DNA of 64,000 nt from the NCBI GenBank assembly GCA_041398745.1, contig JAWKUB010000005.1:1-64000 (forward strand), given 5' to 3'. This stretch comes from JACKHO01 sp041398745. Its GTDB lineage: Bacteria > Planctomycetota > Planctomycetia > Planctomycetales > Planctomycetaceae. Shown piece after piece: positions 27,409 through 38,200 of the stretch. The position numbers and the translations under genes are program-made. The stretch's first letter is position 1, and each line of letters starts with the position of its first letter. Below the pieces are notes generated by a model. That model was not told where the DNA came from and ran no database searches. It saw nothing but the letters and a program-made list of their open reading frames with translations.

Positions 27409-27694
27409 CACGTCTTTCTCCCGGTTTGGAGTGCACTCGTCTGTCAGCACCAAGGACGAAAGACAACAATTGTTGAACCAGGAAGCTGCCGTTCAGCGGC
27501 AGGCATTCCCACCCGCTTTCACCCTCACCCCAACGAGTCAGTCGCTACCCTAACAGAACCTGATGAAGCACGAAAGCCCCCGCACTTCGGTTAAGAGGTC
27601 ATGACAAGAATTCGTCGCGCCGCCCTTACCGTGGTACAATGTAGTAGATACGCCTCAGGAAAACGAAATTCATCAGTAGAGCAGCCAACCAGAC

Positions 27695-30133
27695 ATGGCC
27701 ATTGATCCCATTTGTGGAATGACAGTCGACGAGTCGACGGCCATTTCGTACCAGCTTGGTGACGAAACCTATTACTTCTGCTGCGAACACTGTCGGCAGA
27801 AGTTTGCGGGCGATACGTCCGATGGTCTCATGCCGTTGCCCATGTCGTCGTCTGAGAAATCATGTTGTCATGGCGACGGCGGGCAACGAGTCGTTCCCAG
27901 CAGCGGTGCGGCTTATTACTGCCCCATGTGCCCAGGCGTAGAAAGTGACAAGCCGGGTACGTGTCCCAAATGTGGCATGGCATTGGAAGCCGCCAACTCG
28001 GCTTCGATGTCGGTGCAGACAGTTTACGTTTGCCCCATGCATCCCGAGGTGGAACAGGACCATCCTGGCTCTTGTCCAATTTGTGGAATGGACTTGGAAC
28101 CGAAGAGTTTTGTGCCGGAGCCCGATGATCCCGAACTGACGAACATGACATTCAGGTTCTGGATTGCACTCAGCCTGAGCGTGCCGGTATTCCTGCTGTC
28201 CATGCTCCCCATGGTCGGTGTCCCCATTAATGAGTGGCTCGGACACACGGTCCATTCCTGGGCTCAACTGCTGCTGGCCACTCCGGTCGTCCTGTGGGCC
28301 GGTTGGCCATTCTTTGAGCGAGGATGGAATTCCATCCGCACATGGAACCTCAACATGTTCACGCTCATCGCCATTGGCACCGGAGCGGCCTACGGATACA
28401 GCCTGCTGTGCATTCTCTTTCCGTCGTTCATCCCGGACGACTTCAAACATCACGGCGTGGCCGAGGTCTATTTCGAGTCAGCGGCAGTCATCATTACGCT
28501 GGTCCTGCTCGGCCAAATGCTGGAAGGCCGGGCGCGTCGTCGCACGGGTGGGGCAATTCGGGAACTCATTTCGCTGGCACCACCCATCGCACATCGAGTG
28601 CGTAATGGCGAGGAACAGGATGTCGAACTGAGCCAGTTGAGCAAAGGGGATGTGCTGCGTGTGCGACCGGGCGAAAAAATCCCGGTTGATGGCACTGTGA
28701 CTGAGGGGAGCAGTTCCGTTGATGAATCGATGATTACCGGGGAACCGCTCGCTGTCGGCAAGAAACCGGGCGATGCCGTCATCGGAGGCACGGTGAATCA
28801 AACCGGTTCGTTCCTCATGCAAGCCACGCAGGTGGGTAACGAAACGGTACTGGCTCGCATTGTGGAACTCGTCTCGCAGGCACAGCGCAGCCGGGCACCC
28901 ATTCAGCGCGTCGCCGACAGCGTCGCCGGTTACTTTGTGCCAGCGGTGGTGCTCGCTTCCATTCTCACGTTTATTGTGTGGGCTGTGCTCCAGCCGCAGC
29001 AACCCGCGCTGGCGTGGGCGCTGGTGAATGCCGTGGCGGTTCTGATTATCGCTTGTCCCTGTGCGTTGGGACTGGCAACGCCCATGTCCATTATGGTGGG
29101 CGTGGGACGCGGTGCCCATGAAGGGGTCCTCATCCGCAATGCCGAAACACTCGAAACGCTGGAGAAAGTCGACACCATTGTCGTCGACAAAACCGGCACA
29201 CTGACCGAAGGCCGCCCCACACTCATAGATTGCATCCCGGTCGAGGGAAACGACGAAAACGAGCTACTGCAACTCGTCGCGTCGGTCGAACAAAACAGCG
29301 AACATCCCCTCGCTCGTGCCATCGTCGAAGGAGCATCCACTCGAAGCGTGAAGCTGACCCCCGCCACGGACTTCCAGTCGACAACCGGTGGCGGAGTTTC
29401 CGGTGTCGTCGATGGAAAGACCATCCTCATTGGAAAGCGTGCGCTGCTGGCCGAGCGTGGAGTTGAGAATTTGGACGTGCTCGACAGTCGAGCCGGAACA
29501 CTGCAAGAGCAGGGGCATACGGTGATGTTTGCCGCTGCTGACAATCAGTTTGCCGGACTCATCGTCGTCTCAGACCGTATCAAAACCACCGCAGCAGAAG
29601 CCATCAAGACGTTCCACGAACTGGGACTGCGCGTCATTATGCTCACGGGCGACAACGAGAAGACGGCAAGGCATGTCGCCAGCCAATTGAGAATTGACGA
29701 CTTCCAGGCAGGCGTGGTTCCCGAGCAGAAACATCAGCGTATCCAGGAACTGAAATCCGAAGGACGCACAGTCGCCATGGCGGGTGATGGAATTAACGAC
29801 GCTCCCGCGCTGGCCGCAGCAGACGTCGGCATTGCCATGGGCACCGGTACTGATGTCGCTATCGAATCAGCCGGAGTCACACTGGTGAAAGGCGACCTCC
29901 GCGGGATTGTCAAAGCCATCCAACTCAGCCGCCGCACCATGCAGAACATCAGACAAAACCTGTTCTTCGCCCTCATTTACAATGCGTTAGGCGTCCCCAT
30001 CGCCGCCGGAGTGCTCTACCCCATATCATCCAGCCTGCTCCTCAACCCCATGCTCGCCGCCCTCGCCATGAGCTTCAGTTCGGTATCGGTGATCAGCAAC
30101 GCATTGAGGTTGAGGACGACGAAGCTGGAGTAA
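27695..30133 (+). CDS. copA: Copper-translocating P1B-type ATPase with YHS and two HMBD domains
   Basis: Exports Cu(I) (or Cu/Ag) from the cytoplasm. 812 aa. The N-terminus holds a YHS domain (PICGMTVDESTAISYQLGDE), then two heavy-metal-binding domains of the CPMxP type (YYCPMCPGVESDKPGTCPKC and VCPMHPEVEQDHPGSCPICG). No HMA (CxxC ferredoxin-like) domain is present. TM helices flank the actuator motif TGEP; the metal motif ACPCALG has its CPC at about residues 454-456; the phosphorylated Asp is in DKTGT (about D498); GDGINDAPAL closes the ATP site. The YHS-HMBD-HMBD order is common in planctomycete and Bacteroidota copper ATPases. A group II intron lies 120 nt downstream. Confidence 0.93.
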   Translation: MAIDPICGMTVDESTAISYQLGDETYYFCCEHCRQKFAGDTSDGLMPLPMSSSEKSCCHGDGGQRVVPSSGAAYYCPMCPGVESDKPGTCPKCGMALEAANSASMSVQTVYVCPMHPEVEQDHPGSCPICGMDLEPKSFVPEPDDPELTNMTFRFWIALSLSVPVFLLSMLPMVGVPINEWLGHTVHSWAQLLLATPVVLWAGWPFFERGWNSIRTWNLNMFTLIAIGTGAAYGYSLLCILFPSFIPDDFKHHGVAEVYFESAAVIITLVLLGQMLEGRARRRTGGAIRELISLAPPIAHRVRNGEEQDVELSQLSKGDVLRVRPGEKIPVDGTVTEGSSSVDESMITGEPLAVGKKPGDAVIGGTVNQTGSFLMQATQVGNETVLARIVELVSQAQRSRAPIQRVADSVAGYFVPAVVLASILTFIVWAVLQPQQPALAWALVNAVAVLIIACPCALGLATPMSIMVGVGRGAHEGVLIRNAETLETLEKVDTIVVDKTGTLTEGRPTLIDCIPVEGNDENELLQLVASVEQNSEHPLARAIVEGASTRSVKLTPATDFQSTTGGGVSGVVDGKTILIGKRALLAERGVENLDVLDSRAGTLQEQGHTVMFAAADNQFAGLIVVSDRIKTTAAEAIKTFHELGLRVIMLTGDNEKTARHVASQLRIDDFQAGVVPEQKHQRIQELKSEGRTVAMAGDGINDAPALAAADVGIAMGTGTDVAIESAGVTLVKGDLRGIVKAIQLSRRTMQNIRQNLFFALIYNALGVPIAAGVLYPISSSLLLNPMLAALAMSFSSVSVISNALRLRTTKLE

Positions 30134-30253
30134 CAAATCGTTCTCGGATTAGGACCATGTCCCGAATGTGCCCTTTCTGGTTACTATGTCTAACACTACG
30201 GGCGAAACCGTCAGCACCGCCCGTCCAAAGTGACCGTAGGGCATGAATGCCTG

Positions 30254-32159
30254 ATAGGGGTAGGGAAGACTCATTGAGTTGAGTCTCCCCTCCCTCCGAA
30301 CCGTGCGTGCGGGTTTCTCGCACACGGCTCTCCGGTTGGTGGTTTTACCTCGAAGAGGATTGACAGGCGAACGCATGGGCTGTTGTCAGGTTGAACAACC
30401 CGTGGTCGGCAAAGAAGGAATTCTTCCAGCGGTGATGATCCCATCCACGACCGCGACCTGAGCGACCGGCGCGTTTGCGCAGGATCGAACGCAGGCGCAT
30501 GCGCAGCCACGAATCGATGCGAGGGAACGTCCATTTGTGAGAGTGTTTGAAGTAGGCAAACCACCCACGGAGCGATCGATTCACATCGTTGATGAGGTAT
30601 TGCAAGCTGTGACCGTTGGCACGTTTCGTCTTGTGCCTGAGCGTGTCTTTGAGCTTCTTCAGGCTTTTCTTTCTCGGCCAGCGATGCTCGCCAAAGAACG
30701 TATATCCCAGAAAATCAAAGCTCTCTGCATCGACATCGACGATGCGTGTTTTCTCTGGATGCAATGTTAAACCGTTGTCGGTTGTCCATTGCTTGACCAG
30801 GCCCAACGCAGCTTCTGCTGCCTCAGCAGTTCGACATAAAATCACGAAATCATCTGCATAACGCACCATCTCGTACTCCTGATCAACCATCAGGTGGTCG
30901 AGAGGATTGAGATAAATGTTGCTCAACAAGGGTGAGATGACTGCACCTTGAGGGCTACCCGTTTCGGGAGTCCAGCGATTGCAAGCATCCAGTACGCCTT
31001 GCCTAAGGAACATTTCGATCAACGACAGCACACGACCGTCGCTGATCTTGTCTTTGATGCGATCCATCAACTTCTCGTGAGGAATCGTGTCGAAGTAACA
31101 TTGGAGGTCAGCATCCACAACATAACGGTAACCGCTCTTCATCAGTTGATCGACTCGCCGCAGTGCATCCTTACAACCCCGTCCAGGACGGAAGCCATAA
31201 CTGTGTTCGGCGAAGTCTTTCTCGAAGATTGGTTCGACGACGTTGCGAAGTGCCGTCTGCACGACTCGGTCTCGAACCGTCGGGATTCCTAAAGGTCGTT
31301 GTTCTTTCGAACCCGGCTTCGGAATCCAGACTCGTTTGACGTCCTGCGGTTGATAGGTGTTCTCCCGCAAGGTCTGGGTCAAACGCTTCAGGTTCGGGCT
31401 GAGCCGCTTGGCGAATTCATCAATCGACACATGGTCCACTCCAGCAGACCCTTTGTTCTGGGCGACCTGCACCCAAGACCAGAAGAGGTTCTCTTCGGAG
31501 AAGACCTTATCCATCAGGCTGAACCATTTGCCTCCTTTCACTCTCTGTTCGAGAGCCGTCAACATTCGGGGAGTCCACACCGAAGCTTCCGTCCAACTCC
31601 AGCGGAGCCGAACATCTTCAGCCGGTTTAATCCGGTCACGAGGACCGTCACCGGATACTGGTGCTGATTGATTTTGCATCGTCATGAACGTTCCGAATCC
31701 ACCTTCCTGTGTCCCTTTGCTCCCCGGGCGTTACCCCGTTTCCTCGCTACTATGGACACTCTGACTCCTGCTCGCGCGGCTCTTCGTACACGAGTTCCCG
31801 ACGAATCGGGGTGACGGCACATGAACACCCACTGACCGCGAACAGGTCTCCCTGCTTCATGTGTTTGGCCTTCCGAACATTCCGTCTCTAACAACCCAGG
31901 CGACTCCGTGATCGCTTTCACACGCTACCCCTCAGCGTCACGGACAAGGACGATTGTCCATCTGAGCTTCGCCATTCCCTAGCAGGCTCGCTGCCAATCC
32001 AAGGCCAAATCGAGTTCACATTCGTTACGGACTATTCCTTCTCCTCCAGTTGCTTCCCACCCCTTGTCACCAAGACGCAGTTACTGTCAGATACAGGCCG
32101 GAGAACGTCTACCTGAAGAGGACTTACACCTCTCAAACCAAACACACTCACAGGCGCAC
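30254..32159 (-). mobile_element. Group II intron, apparently complete (about 1.9 kb)
   Basis: On the minus strand the RNA begins with GTGCGCCTGTGAGTG at 32159, and its 3' half has domain V at 30298-30330 (GAGCCGTGTGCGAG paired with CGCACGGTTC, loop AAACC). Domain VI is a stem at about 30261-30297 with an unpaired A seven nucleotides from the predicted 3' end (ends CCCCTAT at 30254). The intron encodes the RT at 30345-31685. It interrupts no gene: it sits between copA and the GNAT gene, antisense to both. The flanks both contain CATGCCCTA, as expected from IBS or target similarity. The boundaries are inferred from the consensus and not verified by RNA folding. Confidence 0.88.
30345..31685 (-). 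CDS. ltrA: Group II intron reverse transcriptase/maturase
   Basis: A 446-aa intron-encoded protein. RT motifs are intact: RVWIPKPGSKEQRPLGIPTV, YGFRPGRGCKDAL, VVDADLQCYFDTIPHEKL, TGSPQGAVISPLLSNIYL, the active site YADDFVILC (about residue 276) and GFDFLGYTF-like FDFLGYTFFGEHRW. The maturase (X) domain follows (LNDVNRSLRGWFAYFKHSH; SWLRMRLRSILRKR). No HNH endonuclease is visible after it, so this is an endonuclease-less type. It lies in the intron's domain IV position, with about 470 nt of RNA 5' of it. The frame is open with no internal stop, so it may be active. Confidence 0.93.
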   Translation of the reverse strand: MTMQNQSAPVSGDGPRDRIKPAEDVRLRWSWTEASVWTPRMLTALEQRVKGGKWFSLMDKVFSEENLFWSWVQVAQNKGSAGVDHVSIDEFAKRLSPNLKRLTQTLRENTYQPQDVKRVWIPKPGSKEQRPLGIPTVRDRVVQTALRNVVEPIFEKDFAEHSYGFRPGRGCKDALRRVDQLMKSGYRYVVDADLQCYFDTIPHEKLMDRIKDKISDGRVLSLIEMFLRQGVLDACNRWTPETGSPQGAVISPLLSNIYLNPLDHLMVDQEYEMVRYADDFVILCRTAEAAEAALGLVKQWTTDNGLTLHPEKTRIVDVDAESFDFLGYTFFGEHRWPRKKSLKKLKDTLRHKTKRANGHSLQYLINDVNRSLRGWFAYFKHSHKWTFPRIDSWLRMRLRSILRKRAGRSGRGRGWDHHRWKNSFFADHGLFNLTTAHAFACQSSSR

Positions 32160-32210
32160 TAGGGCATGGCTCCTGCCTGCCTTCCTGGTCTTGTGGAAGG
32201 CAAAACAAAC

Positions 32211-32720
32211 ATGACAACTCAAATCCGAGCCGAATTCGAAACAGACCGGGACGCAGTTCGCCACGTGAATGAACAAGCGTTTGGCGGTCCTGCTGAAGCC
32301 AATCTCGTGGATGCGCTCCGCGACGGAGGATTCGCAGAAGTTTCGCTCGTCGCTGAAGTCAACGGAACGATCGTGGGACACATCCTTCTCAGCCGCGTGA
32401 TGATTCTTTCCGCAGGCCGAACAATCGAAGCACTCTCACTTGCGCCCATGGCTGTGTTGCCGGAACATCAGCTTCAGGGAATTGGCAGCCGCCTGTTGCA
32501 TGAAGCCATCAAAGTGTGTCAGGAGCGGGGTGAGAAGATCATCCTCGTTCTGGGCCATCCCGATTTCTATCCCCGCTTTGGCTTCTCAGCAGAACTGGCC
32601 GAACAAATCGAATCTCCCTTCGGCGGAGGCGAAGCGTGGATGGCACTTGAACTCGTTGCGGGAGCGATCGATAGGATTCAGGGCCGCGTTGAGTTTTCAC
32701 CGCCGTTCAATGCTCTTTAG
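32211..32720 (+). CDS. GNAT-family N-acetyltransferase
   Basis: A 169-aa acetyltransferase of YhbS-like type. MTTQIRAEFETDRDAVRHVN is the likely start; the ATG at 32166 would add residues from the intron flank. The acetyl-CoA site is LAPMAVLPEHQLQGIGSRLL (Q/R-x2-G-x-G/S motif) and the later HPDFYPRFGFS is typical. Substrate unknown. The intron ends 6 nt before the longer start, so insertion left this gene intact. Confidence 0.88.
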   Translation: MTTQIRAEFETDRDAVRHVNEQAFGGPAEANLVDALRDGGFAEVSLVAEVNGTIVGHILLSRVMILSAGRTIEALSLAPMAVLPEHQLQGIGSRLLHEAIKVCQERGEKIILVLGHPDFYPRFGFSAELAEQIESPFGGGEAWMALELVAGAIDRIQGRVEFSPPFNAL

Positions 32721-32785
32721 ACACCATGGTCACTGCGGTAAGCTATCGACGCACAATTTCAACGACTCGATAGTGGCCTCAAGCG

Positions 32786-33796
32786 ATGCATTATCCCAAA
32801 CACTTACTTATTCTCCTGACGCTCCTCGCCTCTGGTGGATCAACGGCGATTGCCGAAGAGGAAATCTTCCTGCTGCCGTACTTTCTCGGCAACGGCGAAG
32901 CGGGGGTTTACTTTGCATGGAGTCGGGACGGACTGAAATTCGCGAGCTTAGCCGGCGGCGAGGTCATAATGCCCGCGCCGCAGTGGGGTGACGAAAGTCT
33001 CACGCGCGATCCCTCTATTGTTTACCATGCAGGTGAATTCCACATGGTGTGGACGACAAGCTGGAACGCGCGGAGCTTCGGTTACGCGCACTCGAAGAAT
33101 TTGCGTGACTGGAGCGAACCGCGAAAAATCGATATTTGGGGCAACTACACCAAGGCCCGCAACACGTGGGCTCCCGAACTGCACTGGGATGAAGAACGAC
33201 AAGAATACCTCATCATTTGGAGCACAACCCAGCCTGAAGAACTGGCTGATGGAGACGGCAGCGAAGATCCACACGGATACGACCATCGAACCTGGGCCAC
33301 GACAACGAAGGACTTCGAATCATTCACGCAGCCGCGTTTGTTCTTCAGCCCGGAGAATCCTGAGTTCAGCGTCATTGACCCGTTCATCGCACGTGACGAC
33401 CGAGACACCACCGACGCTGCTGACGACCGCTACATCATGGTCATTAAGAACGAACTGGGAATCGAACGTGGCGGTAAGAATCTGCGTCTCACGTTTGCCG
33501 AGCACATGCAAGGGCCGTGGCAGACTTCACTCTCCGACCCCATTGTCGGGGCCGGAACTTCCATTGTGGATGTCATGGGAGAAGGCCCGACGTTGTTCAA
33601 ACGGAACAACCTCTGGCACCTCTACTGGGATGCTCCCGAGAGCGACTACTCGTACTGCCTCGCGACGAGTCCCGATTTGAAGACGTGGACCAATCGCTCG
33701 AATGAGCTGTCGCTTCCCATCCCGCATATGCGTCACGGAACTGTATTGCCTATTCCCGCCAGTGCCATCGAAGAGACGATGACGGAAATTCCGTAG
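32786..33796 (+). CDS. Secreted glycoside hydrolase, GH43-like five-bladed propeller
   Basis: A 336-aa exported protein (signal MHYPKHLLILLTLLASGGS, cleavage near AIAE). The GH43/arabinosidase-like pattern is TRDPSIVYHAGEFHMVWTTS (catalytic base Asp region), GYAHSKNLRDWSEPR and ARNTWAPELHWDEERQEYLI (WAPEL motif), then a VIDPFIARDDRD block. It should cleave alpha-L-arabinosyl or beta-xylosyl links in polysaccharides; the exact substrate is not readable. Just after a GNAT gene with 65 nt between, so an operon is possible but not shown. Other CAZymes are not in the immediate neighbourhood. Confidence 0.8.
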   Translation: MHYPKHLLILLTLLASGGSTAIAEEEIFLLPYFLGNGEAGVYFAWSRDGLKFASLAGGEVIMPAPQWGDESLTRDPSIVYHAGEFHMVWTTSWNARSFGYAHSKNLRDWSEPRKIDIWGNYTKARNTWAPELHWDEERQEYLIIWSTTQPEELADGDGSEDPHGYDHRTWATTTKDFESFTQPRLFFSPENPEFSVIDPFIARDDRDTTDAADDRYIMVIKNELGIERGGKNLRLTFAEHMQGPWQTSLSDPIVGAGTSIVDVMGEGPTLFKRNNLWHLYWDAPESDYSYCLATSPDLKTWTNRSNELSLPIPHMRHGTVLPIPASAIEETMTEIP

Positions 33797-33892
33797 GGAG
33801 CTAAGGGGTGAAGCTCCTCAGCTTTGCATCCGCCTCCACGAATCTGGGGATAGCGTGCACTGATACACAAGACTCTTTCGACTCCGTGCTTG

Positions 33893-35086
33893 TCAATCTT
33901 CCTCGATAAGCAGACTCACCAAAATCTGGGCGTACACGCGGTGGCCGAAGTCGTTGGGGTGATTGACGCCGTTGCCGGTGAGGTCGTGGTCCTGCTTGCG
34001 GCGGAGGAATTCATCCCATGTGGACGTCATATCGGCGAGGGCAATGCCGGGCTGGCAGAGTCGTTCCAGTTCATCGCGGTACTTGGGGAAGACGTCGTGC
34101 TTCAGAGTAATCCAGTCGCGGTTGCCGAGCATGGAGGCGACGAGAATGAATTCGGCGTCGGGGCATGTTTCTCGCGCAGATGAAATCATCGCGGAAATGT
34201 TCTTGCCGTATTCCTCAGGAGAACGTCCCGACGAGTCATTCATCCCGAAGGCGAGAATGATGAGGTCGGGCTTGGCTTCAACTACCTTGGGGATTTGCGT
34301 AATGCCCCAGGGCGTCGACGTTCCGCCCACGGCAAGATTGGTGAGTTGAACTTTCGTGGAGTAGTGCGACTCCAAATGCATTTTCAACAAGTCCTGATAG
34401 GCCGGTTGATGCGGAGCGCCATCGGCCCAGCCGGAGGCGTTGCAGCCGGTCGAAATACTGTCGCCTAACAACACAACGGAGAGCGGCTTTTGCTCTCGCA
34501 GCTTGGCAATGGTCTTCGGCAATGCTTCTGTGTTGACCCCGCGCATCGGCACGGGCCAGTCGTCCTTGGCTTTCGAATAGGTAATCCACGTTTGCATGTT
34601 GTGGTATTCGAGCATACTGCCGAACAGGATTTCGCCATTCCCGTCCCGATGGGTGAGCCGGTACTTCTGCGATCCCGCTGGCCGTCGCAAGTCCGCTGCT
34701 GTCCTGGTGACAATCTTTGAATTCGCTGGCACAACGATTTCGCGCGAGCCGCTGTCGAAGTGGAAATCTTCACCGGGCTTGTAGGAGATGGCGCCAGTTG
34801 AGTCCTGAATCGAAATGACGTCTTTGATTGGAAACAGCACATTGGCTTTGGCCACTCCGGTTTCCGCATCACGAATGAACAGAATCGACTCACGATAAAT
34901 CACGTCCGACTTCCAGAATGGAGTGAGCTGTTCCGGCGAGTATTTCCATGTGGTGGGCTCTTCGGCAATAACCAAGCCAAGTGAACCGAACAGGCCACAC
35001 AGCATGGCGATTGCAGCGATTGTCAGAGGCCAATTGCAGGACTGCCTTGATCGTTCGAACGAAAGAAAACTGAGGAGTGTGGGCAT
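33893..35086 (-). CDS. SGNH/GDSL hydrolase, secreted
   Basis: About 397 aa from the Met at 35086 (MPTLLSFLSFERSRQSC). An N-terminal hydrophobic segment (NWPLTIAAIAMLCGLFGSL) exports the protein, then a beta-sandwich-like domain precedes the SGNH domain. Its blocks are SVVLLGDSISTGCNASGWAD (Ser in block I), AVGGTSTPWG (block II), LAFGMNDSSG (block III Asn) and HPNDFGHRVYAQ (block V Asp/His). It probably removes acetyl or other ester groups from a polysaccharide. The GH43-like gene, convergent with it at 33796, fits polysaccharide degradation. An ATG at 35131 adds 15 residues. Confidence 0.85.
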   Translation of the reverse strand: MPTLLSFLSFERSRQSCNWPLTIAAIAMLCGLFGSLGLVIAEEPTTWKYSPEQLTPFWKSDVIYRESILFIRDAETGVAKANVLFPIKDVISIQDSTGAISYKPGEDFHFDSGSREIVVPANSKIVTRTAADLRRPAGSQKYRLTHRDGNGEILFGSMLEYHNMQTWITYSKAKDDWPVPMRGVNTEALPKTIAKLREQKPLSVVLLGDSISTGCNASGWADGAPHQPAYQDLLKMHLESHYSTKVQLTNLAVGGTSTPWGITQIPKVVEAKPDLIILAFGMNDSSGRSPEEYGKNISAMISSARETCPDAEFILVASMLGNRDWITLKHDVFPKYRDELERLCQPGIALADMTSTWDEFLRRKQDHDLTGNGVNHPNDFGHRVYAQILVSLLIEED

Positions 35087-35229
35087 AGCTCGTCTCAACT
35101 GTGCAAACTGGGAACCCCACCAGATTAACAACTTCGTCGCGATGCTCTATCCTGTCTGCCATTGAAATCCATTGATGCGACTTTTCAGATGACCTGGAAA
35201 GTCGTCGCCTCCTGCATACAGCCACCGAT

Positions 35230-38200
35230 ATGACCTACCGCCTCTGGACCGTCATCGTTCTTCTGACTCTCGCCTGTGTACCGCAATCGTTTGGCGATGA
35301 CTTCCCCCAGCCGTTCAACACGGAGAAGTCGACGACGAAACCGATGACGCCGCAGGAAGCTCTCGAAGAGATGACGCTCCCTGAGGGTTTCAAGATGACC
35401 GTGTTCGCCGCTGAGCCCGACATTAATCAACCCATTGCTCTGGCCACCGATGACCGCGGCCGCCTTTGGGTGGCGGAGAACTACACGTACTCGGAGTCGT
35501 CCACGAATTATACATCGGACCTGCGAGATCGGGTTGTCATTCTGGAAGACGTCGACGGAGACGGTCACTTCGACACCCGCAAGGTGTTCTGGGATGGGGG
35601 ACGCCGGTTGACGAGCGTCGAAGTGGGACATGGCGGCGTCTGGGTGCTGGATGCCCCGAATCTGCTCTTCATCCCCGATGCCAACAAAGACGACGTGCCA
35701 GACGGTGAACCGGTCGTCATGCTTGATGGATGGGATGACAACGCCGCACGTCACACCATTGTGAACGGATTGCGTTGGGGACCGGACGGCTGGCTTTACG
35801 GACGCAACGGAATTATGGCCGTGTCGAATGTTGGTGTACCGGGGTCGACGCCCGACCAGCGCAAGTCGCTTGATTGTGGCATTTGGCGGTTTCATCCCAC
35901 ACGGCATGAGTTCGAAATTGTCTGCGTCGGCACAACCAATCCGTGGGGCATGGACTGGGATGAAAACGGGCAAATGTTCTTCATCAACACCGTTATTGGA
36001 CATTTGTGGCACGTCGTGCCCGGAGCACGTTTTCGTCGCATGTACGGCGAACACCTGCATCCTCACACCTATGGAATCATTGAGCAGACGGCAGATCACT
36101 TTCACTGGGACACGAGAGACCTGTGGCACGACATCCGAAAAGATGGCGTGACCATTATGACTAAGACGACTGACGAAGCGGGCGGCGGCCACGCACACTG
36201 TGGCATGACAATTCTGCAGGGGCGTCCATTTCCGGAAGAGTTGCAGGGATCGGTCCTCGCATTGAATCTGCACGGTCGCCGCATCAATCGGGACACGCTG
36301 CACCGTCATGGAGCGACCTACACTGCGAAGCACGCTCCCGACTTTGTGAGAGTTTCTGATCCCTGGTTCCGCGGGATTGAAATTATCAACGGCCGAAATG
36401 GCGAACTCTTTATTGCTGACTGGTCTGACACTGGCGAGTGCCATGAGAATGATGGAATTCACCGAACGTCAGGCCGCATTTATCGAATGGCACCAGATAC
36501 CACCGAGCAGAGCCCGTACGAGCCACCGAGCCTGAAGGGGGTCGATGGATTGAGCAATCAAAAGTTGGCGGACCTGGTGGCGTCGGAATGGGAATGGCTG
36601 TCCCGAAAATGTCTGCTGGAGTTGGCCGAACGCGCCGCGCAGTCTCCGCTGGAACCAGGCATCCACAAGTTCCTGCTGACGAAGTTTCATTCCAACGAGA
36701 CTGAGCAGGCACGTTTGCGGCGACTCTGGGCACTGCATGTCACCGGCGGAACAACTCCCGAACTACTGGCCAGTTGCCTCGACGACAAAAGCGAACACGT
36801 TCGCTGCTGGGCGATTCGTTTCCTGACGGAGAAAGGTGATGTACCTGCCGCCGCCCTGACCAAATTTCAGTCGATGGCAAACAGCGATGACTCGGGCCTC
36901 GTACTGACGTGGTTGGCATCAGCCCTGCAGCGGTTGCGTTATGAAGATCGCTGGCCCATTGCATTGGCATTGGGAACTCACGGGGAATATGCCGGGGACC
37001 GCGTCCTGCCCCTCATGGTGTGGTATGGAGTGGAACCTGCGGTGTTGTCGAATCCTGAACAAGCCACGCTCATGGCGGCGACGTGCAAGCTGCCCATTGT
37101 TCGCGAATACATTGCCCGGCGAGTGACCCTCGAAATCGAACGGCAACCTGAAGTTGTGGTACATCTGCTGGAACGGCTCACGGCTCAGCAAGCTGAATCG
37201 CCAGTGGTGGCCGATGTGCTTCGCGGGATGACCGAGGCTTTGCGGGGTTGGCGAAAGGCCACGCCGGTTGCAGGCTGGGAGGCATTCTCGACCGCGAATG
37301 CAAACAGTGACAACGACGAAGTCCGGCGGCTGAGTCGTGAACTGTCACTAGTCTTCGGTGATGGTCGTGCACTGGATGAACTGCGCGCCATTGCGGCTGA
37401 CGGAGGATCGGACTTGTTCGAACGTCGGGCGGCAGTCCGGGCACTGGTGCTCGCACGCGATGCAGACATTGTCAAACTGCTGCAGAACCTGCTCGGCAAC
37501 CGGGACATGGTTCAGGAAGCGATTAGCGGTCTCGCAGCCTTCGGGAACGACGACACGCCCAAGCTGCTCGTCACTAGATTCCCCGGATTCAACTTGCCCG
37601 CGAAGCAGGCAGCAATTACGACACTGGTTTCGCGTCCACAGTTTGCCAACGTCCTGCTCGATGCGGTGGCTGAAGGGAAGATTGATCGCTCCTTCGTGTC
37701 GGCGTTTCAGTTGCGGCAAATGCAGAATTCCGGCGACGCACAGCTCAGCGAGCGAGTCACCGCCATGTGGCCCGAGCTAGCCGAGCAATCAAAAGAGAAG
37801 GCGGCGTTCATTTCTGAACTCCGTACAAAGTTGACGCCTGAGGTCATTGCACAAGCCAACCCGTCAGCGGGTCGCGTGCTGTTTACACAATCCTGTGCCA
37901 CCTGCCATACCTTGTATGGTGAGGGGAAGAAAATCGCTCCGGACCTGACTGGGGCACAGCGAAACAATTTGAACTATCTGTTGGAAAACATCGTGGACCC
38001 CAGCGCCACCGTTTCCAAGAACTTCAAGCTCACCGTCGCCCTGCTGAATGATGGTCGCGTGCTGAACGGCGTTGTTGTAGAAAGCACAGAGAAAACGTTG
38101 ACTATGCAGACGGCAACCGAACAGGTGGTAGTCCAGCGCGAGGAAATCGAGGACATGCACGAATCTCCGGTCTCCATGATGCCAGAAAAGCTATTGAACG

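Noticed and set aside
30134..30253. Possible extra gene between copA and the intron
   Set aside because: Only 120 nt, no ribosome site and no recognisable peptide.
35185..36462. 425-codon open frame antisense to the PVC heme gene
   Set aside because: It lies wholly inside the sense gene, has no recognisable domain, and its amino-acid make-up reflects the third-position GC bias of the sense strand.
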